From: an uncultured Acidimicrobiaceae bacterium
Lineage (GTDB): Bacteria; Actinomycetota; Acidimicrobiia; Spongiisociales; UBA5794
DNA length: 64,000 nucleotides
NCBI GenBank assembly: GCA_947258985.1
Contig: CAMYKI010000012.1
Location: 49,364 to 113,363 of the forward strand
Direction: 5' to 3'
The translations under genes and the position numbers were made by a program. Below the pieces are notes generated by a model. That model did not search any database, was not told where the DNA came from, and saw only the letters and a list, made by a program, of their open reading frames with translations. Every line of letters begins with the position of its first letter. Within the stretch, counting starts at the first letter, position 1. Shown in pieces: positions 1 to 10,800 of this stretch.

Positions 1-1088
1 ATGAACTTCAGCAACTCCTTGGCGCCGTCGATATTCTCCGGTGCCTTCGAGATCATGAAGCCATCGATCGGGGCATCGACCGAATCCTGTCCGTGATCCG
101 GGTTGATCTCCGGGAAGGCGAAGAAGTCGAGATCGTCCCTGGCCTCTTGCGAGACCTCCTGGAACTGCTCGCCGACAAACATGCCGAGCAGATACATGCC
201 GGCTTCTTTGTTCGCCACCGTCTGGGCGGCGTCCTGCCATGTCCGGCCGAGGGCGCCAGGCTGGTGATAGGGAAGCAACTCGGCCCAGGTCGCAAAGACC
301 TGCTTGGTGCGGTCGTCGTTCCACTTCTCACGGTGGGCCATGAGATCGACGTGGTACTGATAGCCGTTGACACGCATGTTCAAGTAGTCGAACGTGCCCA
401 TTGCCGGCCAGCCGTCCTTGTCACCGAAGGCAATGGGAACAAAGCCGTCGGCCATCATTCCCTCTGACAGAGTCTTCAGCTCGTCGATGGTGGTCGGGAT
501 CGTGTAGCCGTTGTCCGCAAAGAAGCTCTTGCGATAGAAGAGCGCCCACGGGTAGGTGATGAATGGGACGAAATACTGGTTTCCGTCTAGGCCGGTAGAA
601 GCCTGCTTGAACGAGCTGGCGTAGTTCGCGCCGATGGTGTCCCACACATCGTTTATCGATGTAGACAGGCCCTTGTCGGCGAAGAACTGCATCCGGTATC
701 CGGCGAACCAGGTGAACGCATCGTCGGGACGTCCTTGCAGATACGTGTTGATCTGCTCCTGGAACGTGTTGTGATCGACGGTGTTGATGGCCAGCGTGAC
801 ATCCGGGTTCTTCTCCTCGAACCTGGCGAACATCGCTGCGTATGCGTCCTTGGTCAGCGGATCGGAAGCGTTGGAACCAACAGAGACGGTGCCGCTTGCC
901 ATGGGGGCTTCGGTATCACCGCCACTCGCTGCTGCTGCTGTGGTTGTCGCCGCTTCGTCGTCGTCGCCACATGCTGCCAACAGGGCAGGTGCGGCCAGCA
1001 CACCGGCTCCGGCGGCAACACCCTTCAGCAGGTTACGACGAGAGATTTGCGTACCGCTCGTGTCGAGCGGCTCTTCGGGGTGCGTCAT
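1..1088 (-). CDS. Extracellular solute-binding lipoprotein of a sugar ABC transporter (C-terminus beyond window)
   Basis: Minus-strand frame open to the window edge, absent from the ORF track because it is truncated: MTHPEEPLDTSGTQISRRNLLKGVAAGAGVLAAPALLAACGDDD...; Tat-like RR plus lipobox, then NTVDHNTFQEQINTYLQGRPDDAFTWFAGYRMQFF typical of family 1 SBPs; AGGAGGAG just upstream of the ATG. Confidence 0.85.
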   Translation of the reverse strand, partial: MTHPEEPLDTSGTQISRRNLLKGVAAGAGVLAAPALLAACGDDDEAATTTAAAASGGDTEAPMASGTVSVGSNASDPLTKDAYAAMFARFEEKNPDVTLAINTVDHNTFQEQINTYLQGRPDDAFTWFAGYRMQFFADKGLSTSINDVWDTIGANYASSFKQASTGLDGNQYFVPFITYPWALFYRKSFFADNGYTIPTTIDELKTLSEGMMADGFVPIAFGDKDGWPAMGTFDYLNMRVNGYQYHVDLMAHREKWNDDRTKQVFATWAELLPYHQPGALGRTWQDAAQTVANKEAGMYLLGMFVGEQFQEVSQEARDDLDFFAFPEINPDHGQDSVDAPIDGFMISKAPENIDGAKELLKF

Positions 1089-1116
1089 GCTCCTCCTCCT
1101 CAGTTTGAGGGTCCGA

Positions 1117-1137
1117 TTGTTTGACCTAATCAAACAA
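1117..1137. promoter_or_regulatory. Perfect inverted repeat TTGTTTGA-CCTAA-TCAAACAA, candidate operator of the adjacent DeoR-family regulator
   Basis: 8-bp perfect arms with 5-bp spacer, 29 bp upstream of the SBP start in the divergent SBP/GH42 intergenic region. Confidence 0.5.
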
Positions 1138-1313
1138 AAATCAACAGAACCTCGTGCCCTATTTGACCCCCAATTCGCCGCGATGTCAACCCCTAAATAG
1201 TGGAATTCGTGCCACTCTTGTGCAGCACCCGCAATAATGAGCAGCAGATTGGTGTGCTCTTCTTCTGTTGGAATGTGTTGACTTATTTCCGATCCTGATG
1301 CAAGCTCTCTGAT

Positions 1314-3317
1314 ATGGGTGGCATGAGCATGAAGGCACCCCGGATACGGTTCGGGGCCGACTACAACCCGGAACAGTGGGATCGCACCGTCTGGGCCCAG
1401 GACTTCGCACTCATGAACGAGGCAGGCGTCAACCTGGTCAGCGTCGGCATCTTCTCCTGGGCAGAACTCGAGCCATGCACTGGCGAGTATCGCTTCGACT
1501 GGCTCGATGAAGTCATGGACGGGCTCGCCGCTGCGGGAGTGATGGCGAATCTGGCCAATGCCACCGCCAACCCGCCTCCCTGGTTCTCGGCGTGCTACCC
1601 CGATGCTCTCCCGATGCTCAGCGACGGGAGCCGTCTCTGGCCGGGTGCCCGGCAGGCTTTCTGCCCCAGTTCTCCGGTCTATCGGAAGCACGCTCTGCGG
1701 ATCACCCGCAAGATCGCGGAGCGCTACAGCGGCCACCCGGCGCTGGAGATGTGGCATGTCAGCAACGAAATCGGCAACCACAATGCCCTCTGCTATTGCG
1801 ATGCGAGCGCCGCGGCCTTTCGTACGTGGCTCGAGGACCGTTACGGCAGCCTCGAAGAGCTGAATCGAGCTTGGGGCACGACGTTCTGGGGACAGCGATA
1901 TTCCGAGTGGGAGCAGATCCTCCCGCCGCGACAGACAACATCGTTCGGCAATCCCACCCAGGATCTCGACTTCCGGCGCTTCTCCTCGGAGGCCTGTCTC
2001 GAGATCTATCGGGCGGAGCGTGATCTTCTGCGAGAGATCACCCCGGAGATCCCGATCACCACCAACCTGACGCCGAATCATCTCGAACTCGATTACTGGT
2101 CCTGGGCTCCCGAATTGGACACCATTGCCGTCGATCACTATCTGAAGGCCAACGATCCCGACGGCCACATCGAACTCAGTTTTGTCGCCGACCTCTCCCG
2201 GGGCCTTGCGGGGGGTGCGCCCTGGATGCTGATGGAGCATTCGACGAGCGCCGTCAACTGGCAGCCGCGCAATATTGCCAAGCGACCAGGGGAGATGGTC
2301 CGCAACAGTTTGCAGCATGTTGCCCGTGGCGCCGATGCGATCATGTTCTTTCAATGGCGGGCTTCCCGATTTGGTGCAGAGAAGTATCACTCAGCAATGG
2401 TTCCGCACGCCGGAACGGACTCGAAGATCTGGCGCGAGGTCGTCGAGTTGGGAGAGGTCCTCGACCGGATGGGCGAGGTCGCAAACACGACCCTCGATGC
2501 CGATGTCGCTCTCGTCTTTGATTGGGAGTCGTGGTGGGCGCTCGAGGCCAGGTCGCATCCCAGCGCCGACGTGCGCTACCTCGACCGGGTGCACGCTCTC
2601 TATCGGGCCCTCTGGGAGACGGGCATCACGGTCGAAGTGGTATCGCAGAATGTCGACCCATCGGGGTACCGCCTCATTGTGATCCCTTCGTTGTACATCG
2701 CCGATGCGGAGATTGCCGACCGTGTGAATCAGTTCGTCTCTGCCGGCGGATGTGCCGTCGTGACCTACCTCAGCGGAACCGTCGACGAGAATCTCCACAT
2801 CGGCGCGCCTGGGCTCTCCGGCGCCTTCCATGACTCTCTTGGAGTGCGGGTTGAGGAGTACTTCCCGCTGCGTGAGGGCGAAGAGGTGGCGCTCGACGAC
2901 GATTCGCTTGCGGCGGTGTGGACCGAGATGGTGCATCTCGAAGGCGCGGATGCGCTGGTGACCTACAAAGACGGCCCCCTTCCCGGGGTGCCGGCCGTCA
3001 CCCGATACCGGTACGGGGAGGGGACCGTCTGGTACATGGCGACTCGCCTGGACCGGGAGACCGTGGGAAGAGTTCTCAAGGAAGCTGTGAAGACCGCGGG
3101 TATCAAGCCGCCGATCCCGATGGTGACTGCACCTTCCGGGCTGGAGGTAACACGACGTAGCGGTGAGTCGGGGTCCTATCTCTTTCTGATAAACCATGGG
3201 ACCGACACTGCACATGTGCGTGCCGAGGGCCGCGACCTCGTAGCCGATAGAGACGTTGGGGGAACGCTGAGCCTGCTTCCCGGTAGAGCCGCTGTCGTGC
3301 GCGAGGAGAGCGGCTGA
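1314..3317 (+). CDS. Beta-galactosidase, GH42-like
   Basis: RFGADYNPEQW..., MWHVSNEIGNHNALCYCDASAAAFRTWLEDRYGSLEELNRAWGTTFWGQRYSEWEQI; GH42 catalytic-domain pattern. Start may be 1323 or 1329 (internal ATGs). Confidence 0.9.
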   Translation: MGGMSMKAPRIRFGADYNPEQWDRTVWAQDFALMNEAGVNLVSVGIFSWAELEPCTGEYRFDWLDEVMDGLAAAGVMANLANATANPPPWFSACYPDALPMLSDGSRLWPGARQAFCPSSPVYRKHALRITRKIAERYSGHPALEMWHVSNEIGNHNALCYCDASAAAFRTWLEDRYGSLEELNRAWGTTFWGQRYSEWEQILPPRQTTSFGNPTQDLDFRRFSSEACLEIYRAERDLLREITPEIPITTNLTPNHLELDYWSWAPELDTIAVDHYLKANDPDGHIELSFVADLSRGLAGGAPWMLMEHSTSAVNWQPRNIAKRPGEMVRNSLQHVARGADAIMFFQWRASRFGAEKYHSAMVPHAGTDSKIWREVVELGEVLDRMGEVANTTLDADVALVFDWESWWALEARSHPSADVRYLDRVHALYRALWETGITVEVVSQNVDPSGYRLIVIPSLYIADAEIADRVNQFVSAGGCAVVTYLSGTVDENLHIGAPGLSGAFHDSLGVRVEEYFPLREGEEVALDDDSLAAVWTEMVHLEGADALVTYKDGPLPGVPAVTRYRYGEGTVWYMATRLDRETVGRVLKEAVKTAGIKPPIPMVTAPSGLEVTRRSGESGSYLFLINHGTDTAHVRAEGRDLVADRDVGGTLSLLPGRAAVVREESG

Positions 3318-3318
3318 G

Positions 3319-4116
3319 ATGCTTGCCGAGCAACGCCAGGGGCACATCCTCGAGTTGGTTCGAAGAGACGGGGCTGTACGCGTATCTGACCTCGTACGGG
3401 ATCTTGGCGTTTCCGACATGACTATTCGCCGGGATCTCGGGGTCTTGGCGGCATCGGGACTTGTGCAGAAGGTCCATGGCGGGGCGACTCTGGTTGCCGA
3501 CAGCGCTTCCTACGAGCCCAGCTTCACCGCAAAGTCCACGTTGGAGCAACAGGAGAAACGTACGATCGCCAGGGAGGCGGCGGAGCTGGTTGTACCGGGA
3601 ACCGCCATCGCCATGAGCGCCGGCACCACCACCCACGCTGTCGCCGGTGAACTGCTCGATGTTCCCGGCCTGACGGTGGTAACCAATTCGGTCCACATTG
3701 CCGACCTGCTTTATCAGCACGGCAGGAGCGATCAGACTGTTCTCTTGACCGGGGGGCTGCGCACCCCATCGGACGCCTATGTCGGCCCGCTGGCGGTGAA
3801 CGCGCTGATCTCGATTCACGTCGACCTGGTCTTCATGGGTGTGCACGGAATGACCCTGGAGACCGGTTTCACCACGCCAAACATGCTGGAAGCAGAAACC
3901 GATCGGGCGCTGGTCGACGCCGGACGACGCCTGGTGGTTTGCGCCGACCACACTAAGTGGGGTGTCGTTGGCATCAGTTCCTTTGCCCGGCTCGATGAGG
4001 CAGACATCCTGATCACCGATTCCGCGCTCGAGCCCGCCGCTGCAGCCGTGTTGGAGGAGACAGTCGGCGAGCTCGTGCTCACTGGTCACGATTCACAAGA
4101 CAGGACGACCGTATGA
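3319..4116 (+). CDS. DeoR-family transcriptional regulator
   Basis: MLAEQRQGHILELVRRDGAVRVSDLVRDLGVSDMTIRRDLGVLAASGLVQKVHGGA HTH and DeoRC sugar-sensor domain. Confidence 0.92.
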   Translation: MLAEQRQGHILELVRRDGAVRVSDLVRDLGVSDMTIRRDLGVLAASGLVQKVHGGATLVADSASYEPSFTAKSTLEQQEKRTIAREAAELVVPGTAIAMSAGTTTHAVAGELLDVPGLTVVTNSVHIADLLYQHGRSDQTVLLTGGLRTPSDAYVGPLAVNALISIHVDLVFMGVHGMTLETGFTTPNMLEAETDRALVDAGRRLVVCADHTKWGVVGISSFARLDEADILITDSALEPAAAAVLEETVGELVLTGHDSQDRTTV

Positions 4117-5201
4117 AAAAGACACCAACAAAGATGGCCGACGGTCGCGAGCTCATCTACTACGACGAGGATGAGTCGGCGATTCGCGAAACCTCGGATC
4201 TGCGTGACCTTCCCGACCTCCAGGTCACGTCGGAGGTCCGTCACGACCCGATTCTGGATGAGTGGGTCGTGGTTGCCTCCCACCGGCAGACGCGCACCTT
4301 CCTGCCTCCGACGAACCAGTGCCCACTCTGTGCCACCAACGCGGACAATGCGACCGAGATCCCGGCCGACGACTACGACGTCGTTGTGTTCGAGAACCGT
4401 TTCCCGAGCCTGGCCCTCAATGCGCTCGACGTGGATCCCAAGGTCCCGGTCGATTCCGATCTTGTGGAGCGCCGCCCGGCTCGGGGCCGCTGCGAGGTGG
4501 TGGTCTTCACCAGCAACCATGACAGGTCCTTCTCCCAGCTCCCCGTCGAGCGGGTCCGGACTGTCCTGGACGTTTGGGCAGATCGCACCGCCGAACTGAG
4601 TGCGATGCCGGGAATCGAGCAGGTGTTCCCGTTCGAGAACTGTGGTGTGGAGATAGGTGTCACGCTGAGCCACCCCCACGGCCAGATCTACTCGTATCCG
4701 TTTGTGACGCCGAAGACCAACCGCATGCTGCGTAGCGCCAGGCGCCACATGGAGGAAACCGGTCGGAATCTCTTCGCCGACGTGCTTGCTGCGGAGCGTA
4801 GGCTGAAGGCGAGAGTGGTCGCAGAGAACGACAACTGGACGGCGTTCGTGCCTTCGGCGGCGCGCTGGCCGATCGATCTCCACATCTACCCCCACCGCCG
4901 GATGGCCGATATGACGCAACTGACCGAAGCCGAGCGGGATGACTTCGCCGAGATGTACCTGGGGATTCTCCAGAAGCTCGACTCTCTCTACGGCAAGCCG
5001 CTTCCGTACATTGCGGGCTGGCACCAGGCTCCGGTCAATCGAGATCGAGATCTTGCGTACCTGCATCTGGAGTTGCTCTCGGTGCAACGATCCGCCGACA
5101 AGCTGAAGTACCTTGCCGGCTCCGAGTCTGGCATGGCAGTCTGGATCAACGACGCCACGCCAGAGCGGATCGCCGAGATGCTGCGTGAGGCGGGGACGTG
5201 A
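4113..5201 (+). CDS. galT: Galactose-1-phosphate uridylyltransferase
   Basis: RHDPILDEWVVVASHRQTR, FENCGVEIGVTLSHPHGQIYSYPFVTPK (HxH active site). Confidence 0.93.
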   Translation: MKKTPTKMADGRELIYYDEDESAIRETSDLRDLPDLQVTSEVRHDPILDEWVVVASHRQTRTFLPPTNQCPLCATNADNATEIPADDYDVVVFENRFPSLALNALDVDPKVPVDSDLVERRPARGRCEVVVFTSNHDRSFSQLPVERVRTVLDVWADRTAELSAMPGIEQVFPFENCGVEIGVTLSHPHGQIYSYPFVTPKTNRMLRSARRHMEETGRNLFADVLAAERRLKARVVAENDNWTAFVPSAARWPIDLHIYPHRRMADMTQLTEAERDDFAEMYLGILQKLDSLYGKPLPYIAGWHQAPVNRDRDLAYLHLELLSVQRSADKLKYLAGSESGMAVWINDATPERIAEMLREAGT

Positions 5202-6331
5202 ACGGTGCGGCCAGACTCTTTCGGTGGATATACGAATCCGAGCCGGATGGTGTCTGGGCTGCACCCGGGAGAGTCAACCTGATCGGTGAGCACACCGACT
5301 ACAACGATGGCCTCGTGCTTCCCTTCGCCCTGCAGGAACGCACCTTGGCAGCTATCAAGCAGCGAGACGATGGGCTCATCCGGATCTGCTCTTCACAGAA
5401 TCCCAATGAAATCATCGGCATACCGACCAAGGAACTTGCTCCAGGCTGGCCCGCTGGATGGTCGGGCTACGTTGCGGGAGTCCCGTGGGCGTTGGAGACC
5501 GACATCGGGTTTGATGTCGCCATCGACAGCTCGGTACCGGTGGGATCTGGGCTTTCGTCTTCGGCCGCCCTGATTTGCGCCGTGGGTCTCGGACTGAACG
5601 AGCTCTTCGGTCTCGGCTTCAGCCGGCGTGAGCTGGCCCGTCGCACCCATTTGACTGAGAACGAGTACGTCGGTGCTCCCACCGGCGGTATGGATCAGAT
5701 CGCATCGCTGTTGTGCATCGAAGGGCATGCCATCTTGTACGACGTTCGGGCCGACTCAGTGGACCAAATCCATTTTGATCCGATCGGCGCCGGTTTCGAG
5801 GTTGTGGTCGTTGACACCATGGTGCGTCACGGCCACGCCGGCGGCGAGTATGCCGCTCGCCGTGAGGACTGTGAGCTTTCCGCGGCGAAGCTGGGTGTCG
5901 CCACCTTGCGCGACGTGGCGTATGCCGATCTCGACTCGGCCTTGGACAAGCTCGGAGATGAGCAATTGATCAAGCGGACCCGGCATGTCGTGACAGAGAA
6001 CCAGCGGGTGCTGGACACTGCTGCCGCTCTCGATGCCGACGACTGGCCGGCAGTAGGTGAGTTGCTGACGGCGGCACACACCTCGATACGCGATGATTTC
6101 GAAGCCAGTTGCGTAGAACTCGACATCGCCGTCGACATGCTGCTCGACTCCGGCGCCCTCGGGGCGAGAATGACGGGCGGCGGATTTGGAGGCGCCGCTA
6201 TTGCTCTCGTAGCCACCGAAAAGTCCGAGTCGGCCCGCCGCACTGTGCGGTCGGTGTTTGCCGACAACGGCTTCGTTCCACCTCACATTTTCACGGTTGT
6301 GCCTTCGGCCGGGGCAACCCGGATCGCCTGA
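5198..6331 (+). CDS. galK: Galactokinase
   Basis: GRVNLIGEHTDYNDGLVLPFAL, VPVGSGLSSSAAL, ARMTGGGFGGAAIAL GHMP-kinase motifs. Confidence 0.95.
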   Translation: MNGAARLFRWIYESEPDGVWAAPGRVNLIGEHTDYNDGLVLPFALQERTLAAIKQRDDGLIRICSSQNPNEIIGIPTKELAPGWPAGWSGYVAGVPWALETDIGFDVAIDSSVPVGSGLSSSAALICAVGLGLNELFGLGFSRRELARRTHLTENEYVGAPTGGMDQIASLLCIEGHAILYDVRADSVDQIHFDPIGAGFEVVVVDTMVRHGHAGGEYAARREDCELSAAKLGVATLRDVAYADLDSALDKLGDEQLIKRTRHVVTENQRVLDTAAALDADDWPAVGELLTAAHTSIRDDFEASCVELDIAVDMLLDSGALGARMTGGGFGGAAIALVATEKSESARRTVRSVFADNGFVPPHIFTVVPSAGATRIA

Positions 6332-6349
6332 AATCGCAAGGAGCGGCAA

Positions 6350-7875
6350 TGGACAGTAAGCGGTTCTCGCTTTATGGGAACACGATCACGCCTGCGCAGG
6401 ATCGCAAGGCGTTGAAGTGGCAGGACATGTTCGTCAAGCAGTTTGGGTTTGACCCCGACGAACACTACGAGCTCAGTGTTCACGACAACTCCTACCTGGG
6501 TGATGTGCTCGGGATACGTGATATCAGGCGTGACGGCAGTGGGGACCCGATCGATCCCGAGACCGGGGTGATCATCTCGACGATCAGGATGGGTTTTGGC
6601 CACTACCGCATCGCCATGGCAGGCGCTTCGGCTGCACGGGCGATGGGGTTCACACCTCTATGGCTGGACCTGCTCGGAATCCCGGGCGTCCCTTCTGACG
6701 TGATCAACTGGTGGAACACCAACTACAGCAAGTACTCCCGGGTATCGCAGCGGTCGAAGCTGTTCAACAAGTACGTGTGGGAATCGGTGACTTCCGGTGA
6801 TCGCACCCTTCCCGGACTCAACTGGGCGCTCAACAACTATGCGATCGGGTGGCCTTGGCGTTTCCTCAAAGCCAACGCTCGTGACTATCGCAAGAGTGAG
6901 CTGTTCGCACCGCTGCACAAGGCCCTCCCATCCGAGATGCCGATCCTGACCGCACATATGTGGAACTGCATGGGGGCGGTGTCGGGCGGGATGACCAATG
7001 TCGTAGACATGATGTTCGACAACTGGCCGATGGCGTTCCAGTTGACGGAAGGCGCCACCCATGCCGTGCAGTCACCCTCGGGGTACTACGGCTTCCGCAT
7101 CATGAACCAGTTTGATGAGAAGGATCGGCTGCTCAACCCGACGCCGGCGGATGCGATCGAATTTGTCGGCCACCACGTTGACCACGAGCTGGTGGAGAAC
7201 ATCGAAGTGGATTGTGAGGCCCGGATGAGCCGCATGAGCGATGGTGAGCCGCGACGCTTCCTCCTCACGATGGGCGGCGCCGGAGCGCAGCGGGAGCTCT
7301 TCAAGGCCATCGTCGATCACTGTCTGCCCATGATCGAGCGAGGCGAACTGACGCTGTTCGTCAACCTGGGCGATCACGCCGACAACTGGGATTGGCTCGA
7401 AGGCGAGCTGGGGACGACTCCGGTCACGACACATTTCGATTGGGAGGAAACCAGGACTTTTGCTGATGGGATCAGGGACGGTTCGACCAGCGGGTTGCAT
7501 GTGTTCTTGTACGACAACACCTTTCACGGCGTTTACGCCAGCAACTATCTGATGCGCGTATCGGATGTCTTGATCACGAAACCATCGGAGCTGGCGTTCT
7601 ACCCGATTCCCAAAATCTTCAACGAGCGAGTGGGTGCCCATGAGGCATGGGGGGCAATCCGCAGCGCGGAACTGGGCGATGGGACCATCGAGACCCGCAC
7701 CATCCCGCGCACCTTGCAGGCGATCGATCTGATGACCAAGGAGCAGGATCTGATGACGATGTTCTGCGACATGATCGTCAAGAACAAGGGCATTGGGATC
7801 TACGACGGCGCCTACAAGTGCGTTGAGCTGGCGACCGGGAAGAGGTTCGCCCGGGAGGAACTGGTCAGCTCTTAG
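6350..7875 (+). CDS. Uncharacterised conserved protein, possible GT-B (GT28/MurG/MGDG-synthase-like) fold, in the galactose operon
   Basis: MDSKRFSLYGNTITPAQDRK...VIISTIRMGFGHYRIAMAGASAARAMGF...; C-terminal VSDVLITKPSELAFYPIPKIF resembles the GT28 donor-site region; ORF track start 6109 lies inside galK, so ATG 6350 is preferred. Confidence 0.6.
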
Positions 7876-10800
7876 TGGGGAGTTCCAAGCCGACGTATTT
7901 GGCGGCGTAGGCGACAATCCGCTCGAACGACATTGTCGATCCCTCGTTGCGCGCCCGGTCGAACCGATCGCCCAAGACCGCACGCATGACCCCGGTCCGC
8001 TTCTCGAGCTGTTGTCGCTGCCACACCATCGTGACGATGCCGCATTGTTCATATCCAGCGAGCGCCGCGGAATACAGGAGGGCCGCAGCCTCGTAGTCCG
8101 TCATCGAAAACGCGGCGTCGGCAACGATGTAGACCACTTCGGCTGTGTCGGCAAGAGACTCATATCCGATGCTCATCTCCATCGACCGGCGGAGGAACGC
8201 CAGTGCCGTATTGATGTCACCCACGGCGATGCTGTACATCGCCTGCATCGTCGCCACGTCTCTCCTCAGACCCGGCGAACCGGTCGCGTCGACACACCTG
8301 TCGATCTCTGCAAGGGCGAGCAGCGCCCTCTCCGGTTCGCCCTTGGCAATCGCGGTCAGGAATCTAACAAGGTGATACATGAACAGCTCACTGGCGCCGA
8401 ACTGGATGACGTACTGGTCTTCGTTGGCGAGCATCCGCTCCGCTTCGGCGAGATTTCCGGCGCATTGCTCGATCCACGCCCCGTACAAGTTGGCCGTGTA
8501 GTCGACAAAGCGATGGTCGGCCTTCGGATCTTGCCCTGCAAGCTCCCTCATTCGCTCGAGAACGCCGCGGGCCGTCGAGAAGCTCCCGGACCGAGCCAGC
8601 TGGAATGCGTAGAGGCCGAGCACATCTGTTGCCCGAGGATCGGCGGAGGAAACCAGGAGCTCACAGGACTCTTCGAAAAGGGGGAGCGCGCTCGACATAT
8701 TGCCGGCCCGGACGGCGGCCATAGCTTCGTAGCCTCGTGCAACTCCCATGGTCCCGAAGTCCTCCGCTTCGGCGGCCTCCTCGAACAGAGACCCGGCCAT
8801 ATCGCGAGCTGCCGCATAGTCACCAAACATCATGAGATCACCAACCTGCATCCAGCGCAGTAGTCGGCGCCGATGCGATCGTTCGCCATCGAGTTCGTCG
8901 AGGGCTCGTGCAACAGTCGAACCGGCCTCCACGTTCAGGTTTGACGCGTTTAGGTAGCCGCGGAACTCGATTGTGGTGTCAGCGCAGACGTCAGCATCGT
9001 GCGCCTCGCGCGACCACTCCAGGACGGCCCGAAAGGTGGCTTGTTCGTTGTGGCGCCACTGGTACCAGGCTTGATAGTCGGCGCGTGGATAGCCGTCTTC
9101 CGACTCAGGTCCATGTGCGTTCAGAAACGTGGCCAGCCGTCTCATCGTTGAAGTCATCTCGCCGCTGTTGTCGAGGTGAGTCTCCGCGTAAGACCGAATC
9201 GTCTCCAACATGCGGAATCGATCGCTCGACGGTTCGGGTAGTTCAATCAGCGAAGCATCAACGAGCTGATCCAGGCAGGACGTGACATGCTCGGGTTTGA
9301 GCGGCTCGAACCCGCAGACATGGCGGGCTCCAGCCACGGTGAAGCTTCCAGCAAACGCAGCAAGGCGTCTGAATACCGCGCGCTCTTCACCTGTGAGAAG
9401 GTCGTGGCTCCAGTCCACCATGGCGCGCAACGTCTGATGACGGCGGGGGGCTGTGCGTGCCCCTCGGGTGAGCAGCTCGTATCGGTCGCCTATGCCGTCG
9501 GCGATCCGGTCAAGGGCCATCGTGCTCATGCGGGCAGCCGCCAGCTCAATTGCGAGGGGTATGCCGTCGAGCTGTCTGCAGATGGTTGCGATGTGTTCGC
9601 TGTTGGCATCGGCCAGCCCGAATTGCGGATTCAGCAGCCTGGCTCGATCGACAAACAAGCGCACTGCCTCGGAGGCTGCAAACTCCCCATGGTCGGGAAG
9701 GGTCAGCGGGGGTACACGCATCAGAGCCTCGCCCGCAACGCCAAGCGGTTCCCGGCTTGTTGCCAGGATGCTGACATCCGGAGCAGCCAGCAGAATCGAC
9801 TGGGCAAACTCAGCCGCACCGTCGATGAGGTGCTCACAGTTGTCGAGCACCATCAGCACCATCTGATCTCGCAGGCAGCCGGCAACTGCCTCGAGTGGGT
9901 CCTGACGCGGGCTCATGCTTGCGCCGATGACTCCGGCCGCGGTGCCGGGGATGAGAGTCCCTTCGGCCAGCGGTGCCAGGTCGAGCCACCAGATACCGTC
10001 CGGGAACACATCCGCCAGCTCCGTAGCCACGCGTATTCCGAGACTCGTCTTCCCGATGCCGCCTGTACCGGTCAGCGTCACGAGACGGTGCCCCGAGAGT
10101 CGGTGTGCCACAGCGTCGATTTCCGTCTCGCGCCCCACAAAGGACGACAGACGTTGCGGCAGATTGCTTGGTGTTCGGGCGGCACGTGTTGGCTTGCCGA
10201 CGCCGGGATCCTCGGTGAGGATCTTGGCTTCGAGAGCGGTCAGCATGGCGCTCGGTTCGAGCCCGGTTTCCTCTCCAATCTGGCGCCGGTATTCCTCGAA
10301 ACAATGCAACGCCTCGGGCTGACGGTCACACCGGTAGAGCGCCAGCATTAGTTGACCGAGGAGGCGCTCCCGCTGCGGATGTTGTGCCACCAGTGACTCC
10401 AGCTCGGCCGTCACCTCACAGTGCCTTCCCAGCTCGAGTTCGCAGTCGATACGGTCTTCCGTTGCTGCCAGTCGCGCTTCTTCGAGATGAACCCGTTCTG
10501 CGGTGACGGCGGGACCGTCCCCGGCGCCCGACAACGCCGTGCCCCGCCACATGGCTATAGCTTCCCGCAGCAGCGCCGCCGAGTGGCCATGGTTGTCCGT
10601 TGCCTGCGCCCGGTGAACCAGTGCTCGAAATCGGTCCCAGTCGAGTTCGTCCTTGTCGACACGAAGGACGTAACCGCCGGGTTGTGTGGTCAGTCGGGTT
10701 TCGTCCTCCAGCGCCCTCCGGAGGCGTGAGATGTACTGCTGGACGATGTTCTTTGCCGACGAGGGTGGATCGTCACCCCACAATTCGTCGATGAGCCGCC

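Noticed and set aside
2391-5264. Long minus-strand ORFs opposite GH42, DeoR and galT (2391..3419, 3103..4089, 4086..5264)
   Set aside because: Shadow ORFs; composition and lack of recognisable domains indicate non-coding frames.
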